Assembly: GCA_945948515.1 (NCBI GenBank)
Contig: CAMFBH010000015.1
Location: 1 to 41,993, forward strand
DNA from: an uncultured Clostridia bacterium
Lineage (GTDB): Bacteria > Bacillota > Clostridia > Oscillospirales > Acutalibacteraceae
Direction of reading: 5' to 3'
DNA: 41,993 bases
Part shown: positions 33,674 to 41,968 of the stretch, piece after piece
Numbering within the stretch: the stretch's first letter is position 1
Layout of the letters: every line of letters begins with the position of its first letter
Made by a program: the position numbers and the translations under genes
The notes under the pieces: model-generated
Seen by the model: only the letters and a program-made list of their open reading frames with translations
What the model was told of the DNA's origin: nothing
The model's database searches: none

Positions 33674-34108
33674 TTATAATATTTCACACAATAAATCAAT
33701 ACCCATTTTATAACTGTCTTTTCCAAAGCCGCAAATCTGCTTTTTGCAAACATCGGTAATAACCGAAACCCTGCGAAAATCTTCTCTTTTGTGAATATCG
33801 CTCATATGAACTTCAACAAATGGAGTGTAGTCTGCAACGCTTTCGATAGCATCGCGTATTGCATAGCTGTAATGAGTATAGGCTCCTGCATTGATAACAA
33901 CGCCGTCATACTCATTCATTGAGGCGTGAATTTTATCAATTATTGCGCCCTCGTGATTTGACTGAAAAAAATCACATTCAAGCCCTTTTTGATTTGCATA
34001 TTCTTTGAGCTCACTATTGATATCTTCAAGGGTTTCGCTTCCGTAAACGCCTTTTTTTCTTATACCCGTCATATTCAAATTAGGGCCGTTTAAAACCAAT
34101 ATTTTCAT
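33674..34108 (-). CDS. aroQ: Type II 3-dehydroquinate dehydratase
   Basis: The enzyme converts 3-dehydroquinate to 3-dehydroshikimate in the shikimate pathway, forming dodecamers in the cytosol. The 144-residue protein starts MKILVLNGPNLNMTGIRKKG; catalytic Tyr22 (GVYGS) and the conserved Arg17 lie in the lid loop, NAGAYTH binds substrate, and VEVHMSDIHKREDFR contains the catalytic histidine. It has its own strong promoter and leads the aroQ-efp-CD1247-like unit; aroQ-efp adjacency is common in Firmicutes. Confidence 0.96.
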   Translation of the reverse strand: MKILVLNGPNLNMTGIRKKGVYGSETLEDINSELKEYANQKGLECDFFQSNHEGAIIDKIHASMNEYDGVVINAGAYTHYSYAIRDAIESVADYTPFVEVHMSDIHKREDFRRVSVITDVCKKQICGFGKDSYKMGIDLLCEIL

Positions 34109-34129
34109 AATTTCACCAACTGTCGGATT

Positions 34130-34158
34130 ATTATACTATATTCTATCCGCATTGTCAA
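34130..34158 (-). promoter_or_regulatory. Promoter of the aroQ-efp unit
   Basis: Perfect TTGACA (34153-34158) and perfect TATAAT (34130-34135) are 17 bp apart, 22 bp before the aroQ start. The -35 box starts within the T-run of the rpsU terminator. Confidence 0.85.
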
Positions 34159-34192
34159 AGAAAAAGCAGAATTTCAAAAGAAATTCTGCTTT
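34158..34192 (-). terminator. Intrinsic terminator of rpsU
   Basis: The perfect 13-bp stem AAAGCAGAATTTC/GAAATTCTGCTTT (arms 34180-34192 and 34163-34175) has a four-base loop and is followed by TTCTTTG. Its tail overlaps the aroQ -35 box. Confidence 0.88.
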
Positions 34193-34200
34193 TAGATGTA

Positions 34201-34377
34201 TTATTTATACTTTCTTTTACGAGCTGCCTCGCTCTTCTTTTTACGAGCAACTGAAGGCTTTTCGTAATGCTCTCTTTTGCGCACTTCCTGAATTATACCG
34301 TCACGAGAAGTCTGACGCTTAAATCTTCTTAAAGCGCTGTCAAGAGATTCGTTATCTTTAACTGTTACCTGGCTCAT
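34201..34377 (-). CDS. rpsU: 30S ribosomal protein S21
   Basis: S21 is a small, very basic protein bound late to the small subunit near the mRNA 3' end of 16S rRNA. The frame is open 36 codons upstream, but the family starts [20 protein letters not shown] and GGAGGGAGG lies just before the ATG at 34375-34377, giving the usual 58 residues. It is a single-gene unit between a promoter and a strong terminator. Confidence 0.96.
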   Translation of the reverse strand: MSQVTVKDNESLDSALRRFKRQTSRDGIIQEVRKREHYEKPSVARKKKSEAARKRKYK

Positions 34378-34443
34378 TACTTTCCCTCCCTCCGACTGTT
34401 TGTCAGGGGTATTTTTCGAATATCTAAATATCCACCGAAAGAG

Positions 34444-34472
34444 ATTATAAACAATTTGTTCACAAAAGTCAA
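34444..34472 (-). promoter_or_regulatory. Promoter of rpsU
   Basis: TTGACT (34467-34472) and a perfect TATAAT (34444-34449) are 17 bp apart, leaving a leader of about 60 bases. It lies within the open frame upstream of rpsU, confirming that stretch is not coding. Confidence 0.78.
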
Positions 34473-34544
34473 GGATTTTAGGCAATTATTGTCAAATCCG
34501 GTGATTTTATGATAATTTCGGTAAATATTTCGAAAAAACAATAA

Positions 34545-35102
34545 TTATTTTTCTTCCTTCTTTTTGCTGAAAAGCAGCTTATCCACGGGGAAATAAAGGA
34601 AGAACTGAAGCGCTGAGCAAACTGCTGTTGCTATATTTCTTGAAAGCGCATCATTCCAACCCCACTTTGTTGTGAACAAGGTGTTGAGTGTGGGAGAAAG
34701 CCATGCTGAGAAGCAAATAAGAGCGATAGTGAAAACTATGTAAATAGGAAGAGTTACTGCAACATTTGCGCTTGAATTAAAGGTTTTTTCCTTATTAACA
34801 AAGAAAGCAACAATCTGAGCAGCAATATTTGCAACATTGAATGCAATGAAATATCCGAGACCGCCCGAAACGATTGCTCCTGCGGCATCCTTGGTTACGG
34901 GATAATCAAATACAAACCAATGAAAAGCTGTTCCGTAAAGCTCTTTAATTTGAGGAATAAGCGGAATAAGGTTTACAAGAGCAAACTGAACGATGCAGGC
35001 AAGAAGTGAAACAACAATAAATTTAACAAACTGCCATACCGTTACAAGCCAAGAGCCCTTTTCCTCAGCCATATTATCAATATCTTTTAATTTTTTAGCC
35101 AT
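34545..35102 (-). CDS. GtrA-like membrane protein
   Basis: The 185-residue protein has four predicted membrane segments (about 22-46, 75-100, 115-138 and 155-172) and FFVNKEKTF between the second and third, which resembles the FxxNRxxTF motif of the GtrA family. GtrA proteins are thought to flip or assist polyprenyl-phosphate-linked sugars for surface glycosylation. No glycosyltransferase is directly beside it. A periplasmic-side insertion (about 47-72) is larger than in most short GtrA proteins. It has its own promoter, and AAGGAG precedes the ATG. Confidence 0.72.
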   Translation of the reverse strand: MAKKLKDIDNMAEEKGSWLVTVWQFVKFIVVSLLACIVQFALVNLIPLIPQIKELYGTAFHWFVFDYPVTKDAAGAIVSGGLGYFIAFNVANIAAQIVAFFVNKEKTFNSSANVAVTLPIYIVFTIALICFSAWLSPTLNTLFTTKWGWNDALSRNIATAVCSALQFFLYFPVDKLLFSKKKEEK

Positions 35103-35143
35103 AATCTTCTCCTTATTTGTAACAAAATTTAATCGGTGAAATA

Positions 35144-35172
35144 ATTATATCAGCATTTATATTCAAATGCAA
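35144..35172 (-). promoter_or_regulatory. Promoter of the GtrA-like gene
   Basis: TTGCAT (35167-35172) and a perfect TATAAT (35144-35149) are 17 bp apart, in the gap after the metallophosphoesterase gene. Confidence 0.7.
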
Positions 35173-35185
35173 GAAAATTATTAAA

Positions 35186-36850
35186 TCACATTAAAAGCGG
35201 AATGCAAGCTCCTACTGCGAGAGAAACAATAGCCTTAATTGCAACAACCGCAAGAGCAATAATTCCGGCGATTAATGCAATTACCAAAAGCACGGCGAGA
35301 ATTAAAATTGCAAGAACAAGAGGGCCTTTTTTGCTTTTTTTAACTGTGTCCTTCTTTTCCTCGGGCTTTTCTTCGGGCGCAGGATTTTCATCATCGTAGA
35401 TAGGATAAATTTTAAGTGTTGCCTCTGCATCACACGGTCCCGGGTTATAAAGCAACGGCTCAACAAGACTCCTAACGCTTTCTGCGCCTTTAAGGAATTT
35501 TCCTATTTTCAGTCCGATTGTGTTAAGAAAAGAATCAACAATATTTAAAAATCCGCAGGTTATTCTGTATTCCGCAGTATCGGGTGTATATGGAGAATCT
35601 CCGCAATAAAGATTTTGAACAAGCTCAAGAATGAAGTCAACAACCTTACGGCTGCCGATTTTTTCAACCTCCTGCTTTGTTACTCCGCTTTCTTTTTTAC
35701 AAAGCTTCCAAACCTTTTTAATCGTAAGCTTATTAAGGAATTTTGCAATCGGCTTGATTAACCAACCGACTTTTTTAACCTTTTCTCCCGGTATGGAAAA
35801 AGCGTCGGTCATTTCTGCGAGTCTGTCTATATCATTAGCAGCCGCATCCAATACCTCGGCAATCATTCCGAAGAAAAATGTTTTCATATATTCATCGAAG
35901 GGCTTACCGTTTGTATCAAGTCCGGGAACATCTTTAATAAGAATTGTATCGGTAATAATCTGAGCATTTTTCGGGTCAAAGGTTACATTTCTCATTGTGG
36001 GAGGACAGCCTATCATTGCGCCGCAGGCAATATCATAAAACTTATTACCCTTTTTTGTTGTAATAACCGAAATATCGTGAACATGAGTGTGACCTGTCAG
36101 CATACAATGCAAGCCCGCATCTGCAAATATTTCACGGGTTGTTTCATGGTTTCTCTGCATATCGCCTTTTCCGATTATTGCATAAAACGGAGACGGCGAA
36201 ATCATGGGATGATGAGTCATTGCAATAACATACTGATCGTTTTCCTGAGCATCCTTTAACTGAGCAAGAATCCACTCCATACAGTCATCGCTGAAGCCCG
36301 AGCCGCGCTGACCTTCGGGCTTTGAGTTTGTATCATCATTTAGCGCAAACAATCTGTAACCGGGAGCAAGCTGAACAACATAGCTCATTGATTCCCTGTG
36401 ATATGAAATAGCCTCGTTAGGACCGAATTCATAATACATATCCCAAAGCATATCACGGGTTGCGGTGGGTACTCTGATTTCATTATCACCGTCGTAACCG
36501 GCTGTATATCCGCTTTCTCTGAAATCGTGAGTTGCAGTGATAACATAAACTCTTTTACCTCTTTTTTTGAGGTCGCGGAGCATTTCAATAAATTCCTTGT
36601 GAGAATCAAGCTCGCCGTCCTTAGTTGTATCTCCGGCAAGAACAACAATATCGGTTGAAGTATCCTGACAAAGAATATCAAAGCCTGCCTTGATTACCAA
36701 ATCGGAGTCTTTAATAATTTTCTGACTCTTTGATTCGGCTTTTTCGTATGCCTTGCCCTCTGTTCCGCATTTGCGCGAATAGTAATGAACATCAGTTATG
36801 AACTGAATTTTAAGCGGATCGTTTCCGCTTCCGTAAATTCTGCCTGACAT
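35186..36850 (-). CDS. Metallophosphoesterase with C-terminal membrane anchor
   Basis: The 554-residue protein is a calcineurin-like phosphoesterase: DxH in TDVHYY (Asp20, His22), GD in LAGDTTKDGE (73-74), THHP (212-215) and GHTHVH (253-258) provide the metal ligands. The motif normally GNH[DE] reads ATHD (106-109), so the metal-bridging Asn is a Thr. Residues about 300-480 are helical and of unknown role. An acidic/lysine linker (PAPEEKPEEKKDTVKKSKK) leads to a very hydrophobic tail (about 510-554) with one or two membrane segments. There is no N-terminal signal peptide, so the catalytic part is probably cytosolic. The ATG follows the GH63-like stop with no gap (TAAATG). Substrate is unknown. 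Confidence 0.85.
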   Translation of the reverse strand: MSGRIYGSGNDPLKIQFITDVHYYSRKCGTEGKAYEKAESKSQKIIKDSDLVIKAGFDILCQDTSTDIVVLAGDTTKDGELDSHKEFIEMLRDLKKRGKRVYVITATHDFRESGYTAGYDGDNEIRVPTATRDMLWDMYYEFGPNEAISYHRESMSYVVQLAPGYRLFALNDDTNSKPEGQRGSGFSDDCMEWILAQLKDAQENDQYVIAMTHHPMISPSPFYAIIGKGDMQRNHETTREIFADAGLHCMLTGHTHVHDISVITTKKGNKFYDIACGAMIGCPPTMRNVTFDPKNAQIITDTILIKDVPGLDTNGKPFDEYMKTFFFGMIAEVLDAAANDIDRLAEMTDAFSIPGEKVKKVGWLIKPIAKFLNKLTIKKVWKLCKKESGVTKQEVEKIGSRKVVDFILELVQNLYCGDSPYTPDTAEYRITCGFLNIVDSFLNTIGLKIGKFLKGAESVRSLVEPLLYNPGPCDAEATLKIYPIYDDENPAPEEKPEEKKDTVKKSKKGPLVLAILILAVLLVIALIAGIIALAVVAIKAIVSLAVGACIPLLM

Positions 36851-39559
36851 TTATCCTCTCTCCTCTGTTTTTTCTATTGCTATAATGCAATCTCCGAAGT
36901 CCTTATCGAGCGTTATCTCAATACAGCCCTCGGTTCTTTCACTGAAATCCGCTTCATTACCGTTAACCTTAACGCTATACTCATATCTATCCGAAAGGCA
37001 AACAATAACTGTATATTTTTCGTTGTTTCCGAAATACTTAACCTTTATTTCGGCAGAGTCCTCCGTTACATTCTGATAATCGGTCCAAGCATCGAGTCCG
37101 GTTGTTACCGTTCCCGGCTTATAGTAGGCGTTAGCCCAAATGCAAACGGGAGCTGAAAGACCGCCGAAGTTATGGAACCAGCCTCCCCTTTGCGTTGCAA
37201 TATTGAAGCATTCATATGTGTTATAGCTGAAATCGGTTTCCTTTTTCCATATTTCAAGAGCACGGTTTGCGATTTCAAATGCAAAATCAGCCTCGCCCAA
37301 ATCCAGCATTGTTTTCCATATGAACCACTGGTGACTAAGCCACACATTTCCGTTCCAATAGCCGTTATCCATAAAGTATCCTGCGCTTTGGTCAACTGCG
37401 GAAACACCGGAAGCCGACCACATTTCATTTGGATTTTTAATATGAGAAAGCACGCGGTCAAGTCTTTCGGGAATAACTGCTCCTGCAATAATAGGATATA
37501 TTCCGTCCATGCCCTTATTGAGATTTTCTCCGTCCTGAGTTTCAAGAAAGCCGCAGAAATTATTGTTATCATCATAAACGGTATATGAATAATAGCCCGA
37601 TTTTTCATCCCATGCAACCGTATTTAAAGCATTTGTAAAGCCTTCAATATCGCTGTTGTAAATTTCAACATCCTCATTTTTTCCGAGGGCGGATGCAAAC
37701 ATTTTAAGTATTTTTGCGGCTCTGATAACATGCGATGTGGAAATACAGGGACAGCAGTATTTCTGCATTTTTCTGTTCATCATTGCAACCTGAGCCGGGT
37801 AATCATCCATTCCCGATGATGAATAAAAGTAATCGTAGGTTGTTGTTAATCCGTTATTAAATTTCTTCGTTGTTGAACCGTGAGTTTTGCCAGCAAGAAA
37901 ATCATAATACAGCTTTGCTCTGCTGTAATAGCTTAAAATCTGTTCTTTGTTTTCGCTCCTCTTTGCAAGCTCAAGATACTGACAGAACTGAACGGGAACG
38001 GGAGAGCCGTGATGCAAAAATGCATAATCTCTGTTGCTTTCATCCGAAAGATACATATTGAGCACATATTCGCAAAGCTCTTTTGAAAATTCAAGAAGTC
38101 CGAGTGCAATAAATCCCGAATCCCAAGTATATAAGCAATCCCAGCGCTTTCCGGGACAATGGTGAATAACATTTTCGCCGTGCTTATAAATAGGATAAAC
38201 AACATTTGTGAGAAGCGTTGCGCGCATTATATCAGTTGAAAGCGCATACTTCTCTCCTGCTTTATTGTAGCTTGCATGAGGACATGAATTTTTTGCCTTA
38301 TTGTAAATTCTCTCATATTCTTCAATGCTTAACGGTTCAAACTTTCCTTTTGAAAGAACGGCATATTCAATATGAGTTGAGTTCGGTTCAATGAAAATTG
38401 AATGGATAAGAGTGTTTTGGAAAAAGCCTTCATCACTCTTCTTATTCATAAAGCTTCCGGAGAATGTTTCAGCAAGCTCATCGTATGTAGGATCACCGTT
38501 TGAAAGTCTGTTAATTAACGCATCCTCAAGGCATCCGCTGTCAAGAGTTCTTTCACGGGTTTTTGGATTATGGGTTAAAATACAAAAGGTTTCTCCTATT
38601 TCGGAAAACTTAAGACTTACTCTTTTTCCGTTTCCGATATTCTCACTTGAGATTTCGGGAATATAATCATATTTAACCTTTTCGGCAGTAAGCCTTGAAG
38701 CATCTTCGCTTTCAATTACCGCCGCAAAATCAAGCTCAATGCCCGCAGTTCCCAAAGAAACAAGCTCCGCCTTGAAATCACTTTTATAATCTATCGGAAA
38801 ATATGCAAAGCAAAGGTTATCGGAGTGTTTGAAAACAATTTTCTCTCCGTTGAGTTCAAATTCGGCATCGCCGTCGGTTACTGTTCGGTATCTGAGCGCA
38901 AGAACAGGAGATGAAAAACTAAAATCACTGCTCAAATCAAGTGAAATTCTATCGTTTTTTTCACATCCGAAGGGTTTCAGATTTAAGAAATGAACATGGG
39001 CGTTATCAATTCTGTCGCCGACTCCCCTGCCGCCGAAAAACTCATTGTCGCAAAAACAGCCTTTTTCGAGTCCGTCGGGATTTTGCTCATCCCACGGTCT
39101 TTTAACCGCATAGGAAAAATCAATATAATCATTCGCGCTCACGAGAACGCATTTTTCAGGTTTGCTGACTTTACAATAATACGCTTTAGGATATTCAAGC
39201 GCACCGAAAATATTGAGGAGAAGACTTTGCGAAAGCTCTGTGTTGTTAAAATATTCGCATCTTAAAAGATATGCTTCATCATTAATTTTTGAATATGAAA
39301 CATCCGCATACACCTTATCCTTCCACATCATTTCATAGCGGTAGGAATAGAAGGAATAATCCTCCTTGCACAGCCAAAGATGATAATTTGAGGGAATTGT
39401 TACATTCGGAACAGGAGTGTTTGAATTCCAAAGAGTTGGATGAACTGAAAAATCAAATCTTGCTCCGCTTTCAGGGAATTTATCAATAATTCTTGTTATT
39501 CCCATATACTTTTTTGAATAAGGTCCCCAAAGAGGCATTTTTATTACATTCTGTGCCAT
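36851..39559 (-). CDS. GH63-like (alpha/alpha)6-barrel glycoside hydrolase
   Basis: The 902-residue protein has an N-terminal beta-rich half (about 1-430) and a C-terminal (alpha/alpha)6 barrel. Motifs are YTWDSGF (477-483), SGMDDYP (582-588) with a probable catalytic Asp, and NGYWNGNVW (732-740), the pattern of GH63/trehalase-like enzymes that cut alpha-glucosides. Cysteines are many but unpaired in pattern, and no signal peptide is visible, so it is probably cytosolic. The exact family and substrate are uncertain; GH37 or an MGH1-like group are alternatives. GGAGG precedes the ATG, and it is translationally coupled to the phosphoesterase gene. Confidence 0.8.
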   Translation of the reverse strand: MAQNVIKMPLWGPYSKKYMGITRIIDKFPESGARFDFSVHPTLWNSNTPVPNVTIPSNYHLWLCKEDYSFYSYRYEMMWKDKVYADVSYSKINDEAYLLRCEYFNNTELSQSLLLNIFGALEYPKAYYCKVSKPEKCVLVSANDYIDFSYAVKRPWDEQNPDGLEKGCFCDNEFFGGRGVGDRIDNAHVHFLNLKPFGCEKNDRISLDLSSDFSFSSPVLALRYRTVTDGDAEFELNGEKIVFKHSDNLCFAYFPIDYKSDFKAELVSLGTAGIELDFAAVIESEDASRLTAEKVKYDYIPEISSENIGNGKRVSLKFSEIGETFCILTHNPKTRERTLDSGCLEDALINRLSNGDPTYDELAETFSGSFMNKKSDEGFFQNTLIHSIFIEPNSTHIEYAVLSKGKFEPLSIEEYERIYNKAKNSCPHASYNKAGEKYALSTDIMRATLLTNVVYPIYKHGENVIHHCPGKRWDCLYTWDSGFIALGLLEFSKELCEYVLNMYLSDESNRDYAFLHHGSPVPVQFCQYLELAKRSENKEQILSYYSRAKLYYDFLAGKTHGSTTKKFNNGLTTTYDYFYSSSGMDDYPAQVAMMNRKMQKYCCPCISTSHVIRAAKILKMFASALGKNEDVEIYNSDIEGFTNALNTVAWDEKSGYYSYTVYDDNNNFCGFLETQDGENLNKGMDGIYPIIAGAVIPERLDRVLSHIKNPNEMWSASGVSAVDQSAGYFMDNGYWNGNVWLSHQWFIWKTMLDLGEADFAFEIANRALEIWKKETDFSYNTYECFNIATQRGGWFHNFGGLSAPVCIWANAYYKPGTVTTGLDAWTDYQNVTEDSAEIKVKYFGNNEKYTVIVCLSDRYEYSVKVNGNEADFSERTEGCIEITLDKDFGDCIIAIEKTEERG

Positions 39560-39592
39560 ATGTCCTCCAAAGATGTTAAATAAATCAATGTT

Positions 39593-39621
39593 ATTATCGT
39601 TTATTTATTCCTTGATGTCAA
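39593..39621 (-). promoter_or_regulatory. Promoter of the GH63-like unit
   Basis: TTGACA (39616-39621) and GATAAT (39593-39598) are 17 bp apart, 34 bp before the start codon. Confidence 0.68.
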
Positions 39622-39629
39622 TAGAAAAG

Positions 39630-39658
39630 TTGACAAATTTCTATAATTAAAGTAAAAT
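39630..39658 (+). promoter_or_regulatory. Promoter of the cps module
   Basis: TTGACA (39630-39635) and TAAAAT (39653-39658) are 17 bp apart, about 50 bp before cpsC. Its -35 box lies only eight bases from that of the divergent GH63-like promoter. Confidence 0.65.
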
Positions 39659-39709
39659 ATTATTTATAAAAATAGGCGCATTTTTGAGCCTTCAGCGTGA
39701 GGATTGTAT

Positions 39710-40438
39710 ATGGATCAGGATATTCAAAAAATCTTAAAGCTTGTATTAAAAAAATGGAAGCTTCTTGTTTTGTTTGCTGTTGTCGGAGCATTAATTGCTT
39801 TCGGATACACTTCAAAATTTGTTACCCCAACATACACATCGAGCATAAAATTCCTTGCTTATGTTGATGATGAAGAAAAGGAACAAGGAAATGCAAACGC
39901 CCAAACGGCTTCAAACACAAGTAAAATGAATTATGCCATGAAAATGGTTACCACCTATCTTGAGGTTATTGATACAAACAAGTTTTATAATCAGTTAACC
40001 GAAAATCTTAATGAAGAGCTCGGAACATCATATTCCGTTGACACAGTGCGTTATTCCATTACGGGAGAGCCGGTAAATGACACTGCAATGTTTATTTTAA
40101 CCGTTACCACAACTGATGCAACTCTCTCCTACAACATTGCCCACCAGCTTGAAGAAGATGTTCCCCCGTTAATTTTTGAAGCAAGCAACAGTCTTGTCAG
40201 CGTTTCCGTTCAAGATCCTCCTGTTCTTGCTTCCTCAGCAGTAAGCCTCGGATATCCCAAAAAAATGGTTATCGGAGCCGCAGCAGGGTTTGCGCTTGCA
40301 GCAGTTTATGTCATTCTTCGCGATTTCCTTGATGTTCGAATTAAAAGCACGGAGGAACTTGTTAAAAGATACAATATTCCCGTTCTCGGAACCATTCCGG
40401 ATTACTCTAAAAGTGTTTCCGGTAAAAAGGAGGGTTAA
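39710..40438 (+). CDS. cpsC: CpsC/Wzz-type chain-length regulator and kinase activator
   Basis: Proteins of this type sit in the membrane, set polysaccharide chain length and activate the partner tyrosine kinase. The 242-residue product has membrane segments at about 17-35 and 185-205 flanking an extracellular loop with the Wzz segment TPTYTSSIKFL, and a cytosolic tail with RDFLDVRIKSTEELVKRYNIPVLGTIP. I start at the ATG at 39710 (MDQDIQKILK) with GAGG seven bases upstream, rather than at an in-frame TTG two codons earlier. It is separated from cpsD by two bases. Confidence 0.9.
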   Translation: MDQDIQKILKLVLKKWKLLVLFAVVGALIAFGYTSKFVTPTYTSSIKFLAYVDDEEKEQGNANAQTASNTSKMNYAMKMVTTYLEVIDTNKFYNQLTENLNEELGTSYSVDTVRYSITGEPVNDTAMFILTVTTTDATLSYNIAHQLEEDVPPLIFEASNSLVSVSVQDPPVLASSAVSLGYPKKMVIGAAAGFALAAVYVILRDFLDVRIKSTEELVKRYNIPVLGTIPDYSKSVSGKKEG

Positions 40439-40440
40439 GC

Positions 40441-41253
40441 TTGGCTAAGAATAAAAAACACGAGAATACTTCTTCAAGGCAAATTATAGATAAAATCAGG
40501 CTTGATCCCGGCCTCAAATTCAGAATTGAGGAATCGTATAAAAGTATTCGAACAAACATTATGTTTTCGATTATGAAGAAGGGCTGTAAAAAGATTGTTA
40601 TTACCTCTCCTCTTCCGAATGAAGGTAAAACAACAACCGTAATTAATCTTGCAAACTCCTTTGCAAGTGCTGACCAGCGTGTTCTTCTTATAGACGGAGA
40701 TTTGAGAAAGCCTAAAATTCACCACTATTTTTCAATTCCGAATGCTCCGGGACTGACAAATTATCTCGGTGCGACCGTTTCGAGCAATGAAAGGGTTTCA
40801 CTAAACAGTATTATACATAAAACAGAAAACAGAAATCTCTCTGTAATATGCTCCGGTTCAATTCCGCCAAACCCGGCGGAGATTCTCGGCAGCGAGCAGA
40901 TGGAGGATTTTCTTTCGGATATAAGTGCTGATTACGATTACATAATTATTGATACTCCTCCGATAAACATTGTATCGGACGCATTGCCTGTTATAAGCAG
41001 CAGCGACGGTGTTGTTATTGTTCTGCGCTCAAAAGCATCAACACATCCCGAGCTTGAAAAAGCTCTTGCTGCCCTTGAATTCATTGATGCAAAGGTTCTC
41101 GGTTTCATTGTTAATTTTACAGAAAGCAAAGTTTCCAAAACCTCATACAGAAAATACTCCAAAGGCTCATACGGCTACGGTGGCGGCGGGTACGGAGAAT
41201 ACTCCGGAGGATACGAATACGGATACGGAGTTAATATAAGCGGAGATAAATAA
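40441..41253 (+). CDS. cpsD: CpsD-type bacterial tyrosine (BY) kinase
   Basis: BY-kinases autophosphorylate a C-terminal tyrosine cluster and tune capsule or exopolysaccharide assembly. The 270-residue cytosolic protein starts with TTG at 40441, with GGAGG overlapping the end of cpsC. It has ESYKSIRTNIMFS, Walker A SPLPNEGKTT (about 56-65), Walker A' LLIDGDLRKP and Walker B YIIIDTPP. The tail (about 235-262) holds nine tyrosines among glycines. Its activator (cpsC) and phosphatase (cpsB) flank it. Confidence 0.94.
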   Translation: MAKNKKHENTSSRQIIDKIRLDPGLKFRIEESYKSIRTNIMFSIMKKGCKKIVITSPLPNEGKTTTVINLANSFASADQRVLLIDGDLRKPKIHHYFSIPNAPGLTNYLGATVSSNERVSLNSIIHKTENRNLSVICSGSIPPNPAEILGSEQMEDFLSDISADYDYIIIDTPPINIVSDALPVISSSDGVVIVLRSKASTHPELEKALAALEFIDAKVLGFIVNFTESKVSKTSYRKYSKGSYGYGGGGYGEYSGGYEYGYGVNISGDK

Positions 41254-41254
41254 A

Positions 41255-41968
41255 ATGACAAATAATATTGTTGAAATTCACAGCCACATTCTGCCCGGAA
41301 TAGACGACGGTGCAAAGGATGTTGAAACAAGTCTTAAAATGATTGAAAGGCTGAAAAATCAGGGCTGTGACACAATTGTTCTCACACCCCATTATTATTC
41401 CGATTCAATTTCTCTTGATGATTTTTTAACGCGCCGTGATATTGCTTTTCAAAAGCTTGCAGAGGCTTTGCCTGAGGGAAGTCCGAGGTTAATTCCTGCG
41501 GCTGAGGTTTATATAAGTAAATATCTTTTTACAAACGAAAATCTCTCCCGCCTATGTATCGGAAGCTCAAACTATGTTCTTATTGAGCACCCTTTTTCCT
41601 CCACCTTCTCCGAAGCTTCTTATGACAGGCTTATGAATCTTTACTGCGAATATAAAATACGACCTATTCTTGCTCACATAGAACGGTATAGGGCGCTTAT
41701 GGAGGATGAAAGCAGACTTGATGCATTTATTGAAATGGGTTGTCTTGCTCAGGTAAACATAAGTTCATTTGCCGATTCTCCTCGTTCCGTTCGCAAAAAG
41801 CTTTTCAAATATCTCGAAAGCGGAAGAATTCATTTGGTAGGCTCCGACTGTCACAACATAGACAGCAGACCGCCATCCTTTGAAGAGGGCTTTGCCGAAA
41901 TCAGAAAAAAGAGCGGTGAAGAAGCAATTAAAATTCTACAAAGTAACGCACGGCTGTTAGTAAAATAA
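41255..41968 (+). CDS. cpsB: CpsB-type PHP tyrosine-protein phosphatase
   Basis: This manganese-dependent phosphatase removes phosphate from the BY-kinase tail. The 237-residue PHP-fold protein has EIHSHILPGIDDGAKD (8-23), LTPHYYSD, AEVYIS, AHIERY and VGSDCHN, which supply the metal ligands, as in CpsB/YwqE. The ATG lies one base after the cpsD stop; GGAG in the end of cpsD acts as ribosome binding site. The next genes, expected to be polysaccharide glycosyltransferases, are beyond the window. Confidence 0.93.
   Translation: MTNNIVEIHSHILPGIDDGAKDVETSLKMIERLKNQGCDTIVLTPHYYSDSISLDDFLTRRDIAFQKLAEALPEGSPRLIPAAEVYISKYLFTNENLSRLCIGSSNYVLIEHPFSSTFSEASYDRLMNLYCEYKIRPILAHIERYRALMEDESRLDAFIEMGCLAQVNISSFADSPRSVRKKLFKYLESGRIHLVGSDCHNIDSRPPSFEEGFAEIRKKSGEEAIKILQSNARLLVK

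Noticed and set aside
34378-34485. Thirty-six-residue N-terminal extension of S21
   Set aside because: The rpsU promoter and the GGAGGGAGG ribosome binding site lie within it, and S21 is normally 57-58 residues.
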